Origin: Hexactinellida sp. DTS-2022
Taxonomy: Eukaryota; Porifera; Hexactinellida
NCBI GenBank assembly: GCA_028753945.1
Contig: JAPNXP010000013.1
Location: forward strand, 1,860,001 to 1,924,000
Length of the DNA stretch: 64,000 nt
Direction: 5' to 3'
This document shows, piece by piece, positions 34,230-43,762 of the stretch (positions are counted from its first letter, which is position 1; every line of letters starts with the position of its first letter). The notes beneath the pieces are model-generated. The model searched no databases, had not been told where the DNA came from, and was given only the letters and a program-made list of their open reading frames with translations. A program made the translations under genes and the position numbers.

Positions 34230-36052
34230 CCGAACATCAGCGAGCTCTCTGGACTATGTCTTCACATGTGTTAGCAAACTACAATGATGCAATGCAGGGT
34301 TTTACCCGCCAGATATTCACTACCAGTGAACAACACAAGGAGGCAACAGCGTCCAGGATGAACAGAGATCATGCAGACATGAAGAAGTTAGTAGAGAAAC
34401 TCCAGCCATTTTCTCCATTCTCTGATGAAGCATCTTTACGTAACATAATTACTGGTGTTAATGCAAACAAGGATGTTAATGTTCATAACCTGTTCACCAT
34501 CGGCAAGGGCACAGTAGGGAAAATGGAAGGACATGAGGTATTTTCCTTTTCATACAAAAGAAAGATGAAGGTGAAGACAATGGCATCAGCGAGGGCAATC
34601 GAAGTGACCGAGGACAGAACAATAGATCCAGCTTTGTTGTTCCAGAGGTTTCTTGTAGTTTCGCAATCAGGAGACCTGTCGCTAGATGAAGTAATGGACC
34701 ATGAACTTTCGCCATACCCTCCATCACTATTTCAGGCTAAGAATCAGTTAAGGCAGCCAGATAAGCCACAGTTTCGTGACGCTCTGAAAGAACATCTCAA
34801 AATCCATTCAGATGGCGCAGGCCTGCTAGAGTATGTTCCCGAAGTGGAACATTACGTTCTAGATGGGGGTTCCCTTCTGCATCGCTTGAAATGGGCTGAA
34901 GGAAGAACCTACAGTTCAATCGCTGATGACTATACATCATTCACTGTAGAACATTATGGCAATGCCACCGTTGTCTTTGATGGCTACAGCGGAGGTCCAA
35001 CTACAAAGGACAATACCCATCAGCGACGACGAAGAAAGAATCGGGTTGGCAACAAAGTAAATATCACCGAAGCAACCGTCTTCATTGGGAGTAAGGAGGA
35101 TTTCCTTTCCAATCAATTCAACAAACAGGCCCTCATCTGTCTCATTTCCGAACGTATGAGGAAAAGAGGTTGCCACGTCATACAAGCTGAGGGAGATGCC
35201 GATGTTACCATTGTGAAGGCAGCAGTATTAATGACATCCTTCAAAACAACAACTCTCCTAGGGGAGGATACTGATCTGTTCGTTCTGTTGTTGCACTGCA
35301 CATTTAACAACAATGCAAAGAAGATTTATTTCCGCTCTGATAAAGGGATACCAACAGTAGTGTATGACATAATGGTCATAAAGCAGATGCTTGGAGTCAA
35401 CATCTGCCAAAGTCTGCTTTTTCTTCACGCATTCACCGGGTGTGACACAACTTCCAGCATTTTTGGGCTCGGGAAAAAGTCTGCATTACACAAAATGATG
35501 AAAGAAGATTCCGTCTTACAAAGCTACGCTAGGGTATTTTCTACACCAAAGCATGACCCAGCTGTGATAGTAAGCACTGGTTGCAAATCCATGATTGCAT
35601 TGTTCAATGCAAAGCCTGGTGACAGTCTTCGAGACTTGAGATATAATATCCTCTGCAAGAAAGTTTGCGCAGCCAAAAGCTTCGTGACACCAGAAAGGCT
35701 GCCACCTACTGTTTCTGCAACGAAATTTCACTCTCTGAGGAGTTATCTCCAGGTAATGTTGTGGATGGACATGGCTGACGGTATGGAGGTCACCGAATGG
35801 GGATGGGGCCGCCAAGGTAACAGCCTAATCCCAGTCATGATGGACACTAATCCTGCACCCGAAGCAATTTTGAAAATGATACACTGTAACTGTTCTACCG
35901 GGTGTAGTACACACAAGTGTAGCTGCAGGAAACAAGGACTTAACTGTTCTCATGTATGTGGACGATGCCAAGAACACAACTGTGACAATATGGGCGAGTG
36001 GGTAGCATCAGATGATGATAATCAAGAAAATGTGAAGGTATCTTTCTGCTAA
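34226..36052 (+). CDS. Transposon ORF 3: FEN1/XPG-like nuclease plus tesmin/TSO1 CXC domain
   Basis: 608 codons from the ATG at 34226, but the same frame is coding-like a few codons upstream (GLTRGSG). Region 1-230 is helical. About residues 245-430 resemble the XPG/FEN1 fold of the PIN superfamily: VVFDGYSGGPTTKD (XPG-N-like Asp), EGDADVTIVKAA then LLGEDTDLFVLLL (acidic metal-binding pair), and FTGCDTTSSIFGLGKKSALH, matching the helix-hairpin-helix of flap nucleases. Residues about 552-590 form one CXC repeat: CNCSTGCSTHKCSCRKQGLN, then CSHVCGRCQEHNC, as in tesmin/TSO1 DNA-binding proteins. Flap cleavage could help process strand ends or gaps at transposition; that role is inferred. Stop is 6 bp before the right inverted repeat. 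Confidence 0.75.
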   Translation: MTEHQRALWTMSSHVLANYNDAMQGFTRQIFTTSEQHKEATASRMNRDHADMKKLVEKLQPFSPFSDEASLRNIITGVNANKDVNVHNLFTIGKGTVGKMEGHEVFSFSYKRKMKVKTMASARAIEVTEDRTIDPALLFQRFLVVSQSGDLSLDEVMDHELSPYPPSLFQAKNQLRQPDKPQFRDALKEHLKIHSDGAGLLEYVPEVEHYVLDGGSLLHRLKWAEGRTYSSIADDYTSFTVEHYGNATVVFDGYSGGPTTKDNTHQRRRRKNRVGNKVNITEATVFIGSKEDFLSNQFNKQALICLISERMRKRGCHVIQAEGDADVTIVKAAVLMTSFKTTTLLGEDTDLFVLLLHCTFNNNAKKIYFRSDKGIPTVVYDIMVIKQMLGVNICQSLLFLHAFTGCDTTSSIFGLGKKSALHKMMKEDSVLQSYARVFSTPKHDPAVIVSTGCKSMIALFNAKPGDSLRDLRYNILCKKVCAAKSFVTPERLPPTVSATKFHSLRSYLQVMLWMDMADGMEVTEWGWGRQGNSLIPVMMDTNPAPEAILKMIHCNCSTGCSTHKCSCRKQGLNCSHVCGRCQEHNCDNMGEWVASDDDNQENVKVSFC

Positions 36053-36057
36053 GTCTC

Positions 36058-36552
36058 CAGCCGTAAACTATAATATTTCTAAATTAAACCGTTAGAGTAT
36101 TTATATTAGCTAATTCGTACTCAGTAAACATAGCCGAGGAAAACAAGGGGTCACTCAATATGGTATCTACGAAATTTGGAGATCAGGAAATTCACATTCC
36201 TGGCCGTTGCTATGGAGGTTTCCATACAAAATTCCCCCAATATGGTCAAAATATATATCAAATTGTCGAAAATTTGATGCTGAGCACAAATATGACAACA
36301 ATGAGTTGTTTTAAATGCATTTGAAATGGCTAACGTGGATACACAAAACCGGCGATTTTCGACAGGACACCAACTTTTGGACCCCATTTTTTTCACTTTT
36401 GGTTGTCCGATTTCGCTAGACTTTTAGTATGTTAATCCCCATACATGGTACTACGGAAAAATGAAATAAAACAATTTCTTGCAATTTTTTTGAGGTCATA
36501 CAACATATTGACCCGACTATTAGTGACCTTTTTGATGTCATTCCAAGGATAC
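36058..36552. repeat. Right inverted terminal repeat of the 5.5-kb transposon
   Basis: Reverse complement of 31017-31505 at roughly 80 percent by eye. It begins directly behind the ORF 3 stop codon. It also contains 'ggggtcactca..cacattcctggccgttgctatgga', a block shared with the MITE at 60407-60960 and the fragment at 44500-44645. Confidence 0.8.
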
Positions 36553-37117
36553 AATATCTGATCCTCCCTTTGCGGCCTTTTCCAAGAAAATACTCGCCTT
36601 CATGCTCAATAATTAAGCAGTTACCTATTGCTACTCTTATTTTCATTGAAATGTTACTTATAATTTGTTAACTTCCTGACACTTTCGGATCTCCTATTTC
36701 AGCTTTTTCCTCGATGACTTCTTCAATATAATTTTGATCTTCGCTACTTAGTTATTGAATTCCATTGTTGTCACACCAGGTGTTACAATTTATTATTTTC
36801 TTCATTGATGTGCTCTGGCTCGTTTCTGCTTTAGTGTATCAATGTATTCTTTTCACTTAAACTTATATCTCCTTGTAGGTATTCATTTGGTGTATCCTCT
36901 TTCAGTCTTTCCAAGCGCTCAAAGCCTTGAACTTATAATTTTCTTTTCTTTTTCGAGGTTATTTCTTTGTGTCAGCTCTGAGCACTTTTAGTTTTTCTAA
37001 AAATGAATTATTAATTAAATCTGAATCATCACGGTTACAGGGCAGCTTAGATAACATGCATGCCTTTTAGAAAAACTATTTATCATCCATGGTGCCTAGA
37101 AAAGTATGGATAATAAC
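36553..37117. other. AT-rich DNA, nothing recognised
   Basis: No ORF, terminal repeats or splice-bounded exon seen between the transposon and the next MITE. Confidence 0.5.
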
Positions 37118-37438
37118 TAGGGCTGAAACCAATAATGGAAATGTAACGAACGAACTTTTTCTTGATTACGAAGATTATACACTACTCAACATAAAGTTTA
37201 AAATAGATATTTGAAGATGTTTCAATAGTTCATTCACAGTGACAAAGTGTATTAGACACTAATTAGTTATTAGAAATCTAGTTTCGGTAGGGATTTATAT
37301 TGACGATCTCTCCAATTGAACAAAAGTCATGTTGTGGTTGAAAGTAGTAAACGAATATCTGCTTCATTCAAATATTCTTTCAACGAATATTCGTTGAATC
37401 ATTTCGAACGAATATTCGCTTTATTCGTTTCAGCCCTA
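37118..37438. mobile_element. hAT MITE, 321 bp
   Basis: Exact 8-bp duplication ATAATAAC (37110-37117, 37439-37446). Ends TAGGGCTGAAACC and, from the right, TAGGGCTGAAACG. The right half has 'cgaatattcg' palindromic units. Confidence 0.9.
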
Positions 37439-37610
37439 ATAATAACTAGGATTTAGCAATTGATGCACAACATTTTGTTAGAAAACTTTGGTACTATTAA
37501 GCGTCACATGATTTGCAAAATCAAGTCCAGAGAACGGATGCTAAATGGCATTGCGTTAAAACATAGTGTCATTGTTAATTAAAATGGTCCAGTTGAATCA
37601 AATGTAATAC

Positions 37611-38680
37611 CATAGCATTCTATACTCTAAGGCAATGCCGCGGTTGAATGGACTTGGACCATGGATGAACTAGTATAGTCAACTAAATATATGCAATGCA
37701 ATTATTCTTCGAAATAAGTAATCCAGGGTGCTTCTACTTATGTAAATGTTTTATATAAAGGTGGTCATGTACAAGACGCATATTTTTTGAGGTGCCACTT
37801 GTCGAAATGACGTCACCGTATTATCTAATAGGCAAAATATGCCAAAACTTTGAACGCATGTAAAATGTTCAATTTCGCTTTTTCAAACAAATTGGTGTGA
37901 TTAACCCATCTAGGAGCTATTTTACATAAAATATCTCAGAATCAGTTAAGGAATGTTATCACATTCCTCTGTTGCCTTGGAAACATGAATTCAATGATTG
38001 AGGTAATATCTCGAGTAGGAATATAGTCACAGCTTAGTCAATGGATCCAATCGATAGCCCGTCCTTAACTTCCTATTCAATGATAATACATTTCGATGCT
38101 CTATCTCCAACCAATTTTCTCAGATTTGTGATTATTGTAAAATACAATCAAATGATTATACACGTTTTACATAAAATTGGTTGGAGATAGAGCATCGAAA
38201 TGTATTATCATTGAATAGGAAGTTAAGGACGGGCTATCGATTGGATCCATTGACTAAGCTGTGACTATATTCCTACTCGAGATATTACCTCAATCATTGA
38301 ATTCACGTTTCCAAGGCAACAGAGGAATGTGATAACATTCCTTAACTGATTCTGAGATATTTTATGTAAAATAGCTCCTAGATGGGTTAATCACACCAAT
38401 TTGTTTGAAAAAGCGAAATTGAACATTTTACATGCGTTCAAAGTTTTGGCATATTTTGCCTATTAGATAATACGGTGACGTCATTTCGACAAGTGGCACC
38501 TCAAAAAATATGCGTCTTGTACATGACCACCTTTATATAAAACATTTACATAAGTAGAAGCACCCTGGATTACTTATTTCGAAGAATAATTGCATTGCAT
38601 ATATTTAGTTGACTATACTAGTTCATCCATGGTCCAAGTCCATTCAACCGCGGCATTGCCTTAGAGTATAGAATGCTATG
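37611..38680. mobile_element. Foldback element, 1,070 bp, near-perfect palindrome
   Basis: Left arm 37611-38115 and right arm 38171-38680 are complementary over about 505 bp with very few mismatches (for example A/G at about 37986/38306). The spacer is about 55 bp. Ends CATAGCATTCTATACTC. GTAATAC repeats directly on both sides (37604-37610, 38681-38687). No ORF. The subterminal 'cattcctctgttgccttggaaac' block links it to 9356-9850 and 38880-39260. Arm identity means recent origin or continued arm correction. Confidence 0.9.
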
Positions 38681-38879
38681 GTAATACATAATATCATATA
38701 ATTTCAGAATTATTGTGAAATGCAATATATAATAATAATATTATTAATTTTACCGTGACCTTCGTTATATAAGGCCTTACTACTACTCCGAACCATGGAT
38801 TACTTAAAGTCCATTGATAAATAGGTTATTTAGAATTATCTCCATAACTAGTAGTGATAGACGTCATAAATGTACTATA

Positions 38880-39260
38880 ACTATATAGGAACTTGGTATC
38901 AAGGTATACATAGCATCCTTCAGAATTGTGCTATTTCATCATATGATGACGTAATCGTTATTATGGGTGCGAAATATCGTGTTTTATTAACCTGCTTTTA
39001 CCATAGTTAAACGCGTTATAAATGTTCAAGATTGGAACAAGATGATGCCCAGGACTAGTTAAAAGAAATATATTGAAATAATAAATGGAATGTTGACACA
39101 TTCCTCGGTTGCCAGGGAAATGTAAATTTCCTAAAATGAACCATAACTCAAAGACTATCAATTTTATGTCAACTGGGCGAGTTCTGACCTATCCGGAATA
39201 GGTAACTTCCTATTCATTGATAATACATTTTTTACTGTGCCGACTATACTATAGTATAGT
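38880..39260. mobile_element. GGTATCAAGG-family MITE fragment
   Basis: ACTATATAGGAACTTGGTATCAAGG-type terminus, 'cagaattgtgctatttcatc', then 'acacattcctcggttgccag' match the 9356-9850 element. The opposite terminus is missing; the copy grades into the tandem repeat unit at 39225. Confidence 0.55.
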
Positions 39261-40710
39261 GGCCCAGTTCTAATCTCACTGCCTTTATTTTATTTTTATT
39301 TTTTTCTCCGTAGACGGTACCCTGGCCAGAGCTCTATAGTTGATGGGCTGAAACTTGGCATGTAGGTGCGGTGGGACCGTCTAATTTGCACCTGGGGTTA
39401 CGATTTTTTATTAAGAAATTTTTGACACATCTTTAACACCTTTCAGATTTTGTCTGGTCCATAACTCAAAATATGTTTTACTAAACCCGAAAATTTTATT
39501 TCATATTTGGATTCCCCATAAAATTCTGCGTCTGATGGGAGAAGAAAACCTTCAAAAAAGGTTTTATTCCTGCCATTAATGGGGGTTGAAATTTCTTTGT
39601 TTACTCACACTTCAGTTTCAATAAAACTGTTAAATCTAATTCCATTGTTTCAACTTGTAATAATTATATTGATTTAACTTGTTAAATCCTACTCTAGTGA
39701 TTCAACTTGCGATAATTATATTGATTTAACTTATAAATTCCAGCTGGCTTCTATTTAATTCTAGCATTACTATACAATGGATTAAATTAAATTAATTTAT
39801 ATAAGGAATTTGTTGACTTTACTCAACTCACCGTGGATAACATTGCTAAAATAAATAACTAATAATTTAATTTATTATCAATAAGTAATGAATGGCATTA
39901 AACTAAAGATGGTTTATGATAGAACCGTTAACATTTTACATTCCACAACAACGACAGATAAAGTGATTATATTTATTTCGCGAGAATATTCTTGCACAAT
40001 TAATGTACTGACGAAATTTATTATAATTAATTCCTTTTGTATTTAACTTATAGACGGTTCCAATTGGATTATTGGGGTTATCGAGTGCGCTGAATTCAAA
40101 TATGATAGTGAAATTCGATTTAAATTAATAATAAGTGCAAATAATTGAACTTTATTTATTTTGCTGTACATAATAATGATGTTAAATTATTAATTTATTA
40201 ATTAAATATTTATACTAATTAGCTAAATTTCATTAATCTCAGAGATGATACAAGATAGAAACAAACTTTCAATTTATCAATTGGTCCTTATGCCACGTAC
40301 CACCTATACAAGTGAGTCTTGACACCTTGAGGTGATGATGACATCGTTAAAAAAATGTGTTTTTACAATTTTGTTAATTCGATATTAAAAATGGGTTAGT
40401 TCATGTTGGGTGATGACCCAACACTCACATAAAAAATGCTGAGTCATCAGTTGTTATATTCTACTCAAACTGGAATATCGCTAAAAGGAAGTGAACTAAA
40501 ACGAAACTTCCACCACTCTAAGGGTCGATGCCTTCTGTAACACCTTTTTGAAATGATTTAACACCTTTATAGTGATGATGACTTGGCGAAAAAAAAATCC
40601 AAAATTGCATCCTGTGCCGACAGCATGTTCCATTGGAGGCACTATCAATAAACCACCAACAAAATATAGTGCCACCCAAGGAACATGCGTCGGCACAGGA
40701 TGCAATTTTA
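39225..40710. repeat. 1.2-1.5-kb repeat unit, copy 1
   Basis: It starts 'tactgtgccgactatacta', carries 'ccgtagac..gcacctggggttacg' and ends in a ~30-bp hairpin (AATTGCATCCTGTGCCGACA at about 40603, complement at about 40680-40708). Copy 2 follows directly and copy 3 is inverted at 54250-56285. The unit has inner TTAA-rich runs but no convincing ORF; the minus ORF at 40496 reads across the hairpin. Confidence 0.7.
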
Positions 40711-40724
40711 GATTTTATTAGTCC

Positions 40725-41925
40725 GTAGCCTCTCTACTGAACAGAGTTTTACTAACTAAGAGCCCAAATTTTCAGGATATGTGTCTCATGGGTTACAGAT
40801 GTGCACCTGGGGTCACGTTTTATTATCACATTTTTTTGGACACATTTTTGCACCTGTTTAATATTAGAAAAAGAACAATAAATAGTGCGCGAATATTCTA
40901 TTTATATGCATTCGATAGAGAATTAAATTCTACACCTTTTCACAGTGCACGAATTTTCAAATTGTACTTAGTTTGTGCCACAATTGAGTTGCAAGTTTCC
41001 TTTGTTTACTAACACTTCAGTTCAATTGAAAGTGTTAAATCTAATTCTATTGTTTCAACTCGTTATTATTATATTGATTCAACTTGTGAGATCGAGTAGG
41101 CTTCTATTTTCCAATTGAAAACTAAGATTCTACATTCCATAACAACGACAGATTATGTGATTATATTTCCTTCTGCAAGAATACTCTTGCACTGTTAATA
41201 TACTGACGTAATTAATAATAATTAATTAAGTCAGTATATGACTTATATAGATGCTCCCAATTTGTTTATTAGGGGTTATCGAGTGTGCGGAATTGAAATT
41301 TGATAGCCAAATTAATTAATTAATTATTTATGACAAAATAATTAAACTTAATAAATATAAGTTGACATTGAAATTGGTGTTAAATTATAAATATTATTAA
41401 TAATTATTTATACTAATTAATTAAATATCATAAATCTCAGAGATCATAGAAGATAGAAACAAACTTTCAAATTATCAATTGGTCCTTATGGCACGTGCCA
41501 CCTATACAAGTGGGTCTTGACACCTTGAGGTGATGATGACATCGTTAAAAAAATGTGTTTTTACAATTTTGCTAATTTGATATTTAAAATAGGTTAGTTG
41601 ATGTTGGGTGATGACCCAACACTCACATAAAATATGCTGAGTCATTAGCTATTATATTCTACTCAAACTTGAATATCTCTAAAATTATATGAACTAAATG
41701 GAAACTTCCACCACTCTAAGGGTCGATGCCTTCTGTAACACCTTTTTGAAATAATTTAACACCTTCATAGTGATGATGACATGGCGAAAAAAAAATCCAA
41801 AATTGCAGCCTGCGCCGACAGCATGTTCTTTTGGAGGCACTATAAATAAACAACCAACAAAATATAGTGCCACCAAAGGAACATGCGTCGGCACAGGCTG
41901 CAATTTTGGATTTTTTTATATCCAA
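40725..41925. repeat. 1.2-1.5-kb repeat unit, copy 2
   Basis: Head-to-tail with copy 1. The stretch 41430-41915 matches 40235-40708 at well over 90 percent by eye (offset about 1,200 bp), including the terminal hairpin. The front part (40725-41100) is more divergent and shorter than copy 1. Confidence 0.75.
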
Positions 41926-42414
41926 CTTCATTAACTTTTGAGATAATGAGATAATTAGCTTAGAAAAATTATTTGCTTTTTATTGGATTTAGTTTTTATC
42001 AAAATTCATGAGTGACTCATAATGAAATGTTAACAAACCAAAATAGATATTTTAATCAAATTGTAAGTTAATGTTCGGAATTCCATTTATCTTCTTGATA
42101 CTTCATTTTTAATGATGCTATGTAACCTCAATGACACTTCATGAGTAGGTATCTGCTACCAAAATGGATGAATGTCATTTAAAGCCACTATACATCATTT
42201 ATACATCTCTAATTAGGTTTAATTAGGTAAAACAATGTTGTCAGATTAAATATATTATGTATATTATGAAAAAAACCTCTTCTCATCTTCTATTTTATGC
42301 AATGATTTCCCGATACACTGCAAATTTTCAAAAGTCAGGCTAATTGATTGACAAAATATGTAACCATTTACCAAAATTAGCAACGCTTAAACGGTTTGCT
42401 GGTTGACCGAATGC
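41926..42414. other. AT-rich DNA, nothing recognised
   Basis: No ORF, paired repeats or splice-bounded exon seen. Confidence 0.5.
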
Positions 42415-43754
42415 CAAAGCTGGGCAAATCGTTAACGGACTTAATTAACTTCCTTTACATTTACAACACCGTTAATAGTTCGTTAACGCAATTATGAGTT
42501 CTTGATAGTTTCTATTACAATAACCGAACAAATTTTTTGAACAACAGTTATTTTATCCCACACACTATATGCTTCTTTGCACCGTATTAACGGCTGTTTA
42601 AACTACTTTGGAAACTTTAAATATCTTGCTATAGTTATTTTCTTTTCCAATATCCATAAATACGTGTCCCTGCCACGTGCCACTTGTAGTACAAGTGGAA
42701 CAAATGGGAATGTAACTGTATTTCAGTGGAAAATAATCGAAATGGTTGAAAATAAGCACCTATAGTATTTTAACCATGTGGTATTCAAATCTTAAATCAG
42801 AATTTGTATATTCTAATTCTCTCATAATGATCATAAGTTTTATTTCATTACTTATATTATAGTTAATTAGTTAAACATCCATAAAATATAAATTAATATT
42901 CTTTTGGTCAACTTATCGTTTTATGTAAACATCAATGTTGAAGTACATTGGAACTCGCTTAGTACGTACTCGGCTTAAGATGTACTCTCGGATATTACGT
43001 ACTGTTCTCTAATAACCGATTTTTCCTCCTATCTGATCCATTATAAACGATTCGATTAATACGTATTCGGATAAGACTTACCATTTTATATTCCCAATTA
43101 AATAAAAAAAATTAATTTTAATTCGGTTAGTACGTACTCTAGAAAACTATCAGCAGAACTCAGGTATTATTTCGTTTAAGTGAGTAGGTGACAACTAGTA
43201 CGTACTTTTTCTTGTCTCCCAGGGTGGAACGTCTTAACCGAGTTCCCCTGTATGTACAAATGTTCTTATCGTGCTAGAAGTTTGAATGTATGATACAAAT
43301 AATTATTGTTTAAATCATTTTGACCGTTTAGTGTATTTTTAGATTTTTAATAGTGTCACTTGTATGAATTTGAATCTTATATCTATATTAGTCAGCATCC
43401 CTGTCTGATCAAAACTTTGACATGTTATTTTTCATGAAAGCAAACATGCGTTTCATGGAATTTTCTCAACCCCCTTCTAAGATCCTTCTATGATCCCTTA
43501 AACAACTTATTTCCCTTATTATTCGCTGATTATACGATATAAATTTTGTGCTATCATATATCTTAGCTTGAATGACCCAACAAAGGAACATTTTATAGTT
43601 AGAGCACTTTTTGGATGTCAAAAAAACTGATTTTGTTGTTGTTTGTATAATATAAATTAACTTTAACGGATTAACGTAACATCCGCTAGATTTTTAAAGT
43701 ATTAACGGATTAACTGTTAACGAAGTTAACTTTTGTTAACTGTGCCCACCTTTG
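42415..43754. mobile_element. Non-autonomous hAT element, 1.34 kb
   Basis: Exact 8-bp duplication CCGAATGC (42407-42414, 43755-43762). Ends CAAAGCTGGGCAAATCGTTA and, from the right, CAAAGGTGGGCACAGTTAAC; 'gttaacg' repeats cluster near both ends. A 62-codon ORF (42577) may be a transposase remnant but matches nothing I know. It contains a pogo-like MITE at 42946-43250. Confidence 0.85.
42946..43250. mobile_element. pogo-like MITE, 305 bp, nested in hAT
   Basis: Ends CATTGGAACTCGCTTAG and, from the right, CAGGGGAACTCGGTTAAG, flanked by TA on both sides. The interior repeats 'agtacgtact' in both orientations. Confidence 0.8.
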
Positions 43755-43762
43755 CCGAATGC

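Larger units (their letters stand above)
31017..36552 (+). mobile_element. Unclassified 5.5-kb TIR transposon with DDE-like, FEN1-like and CXC regions
   Basis: Inverted ends of about 490 bp (31017-31505 and 36058-36552) enclose one coding unit of 4.4 kb, 31645-36052, read as three abutting + strand frames. The protein content in order is: two C2HC-like fingers, a long middle region with conserved acidic motifs resembling an RNase H-fold transposase, a FEN1/XPG-like nuclease region and a tesmin/TSO1-type CXC domain. The organisation (one long gene, TIRs close to both ends) is that of a DNA transposon. I recognise no named superfamily with this combination. No clear target duplication was found. 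Base composition of the coding part is less AT-rich than its surroundings. Confidence 0.8.

Noticed and set aside
40496-41903. Two similar 69-codon minus-strand ORFs (MHPVPTHVP / MQPVPTHVP)
   Set aside because: They read through the terminal hairpin of the tandem repeat units; similarity comes from DNA repeat identity.
39225-41925. Adjacent direct repeats read as a pair of long terminal repeats
   Set aside because: There is no internal coding region, primer site or polypurine tract, and the units abut head to tail.
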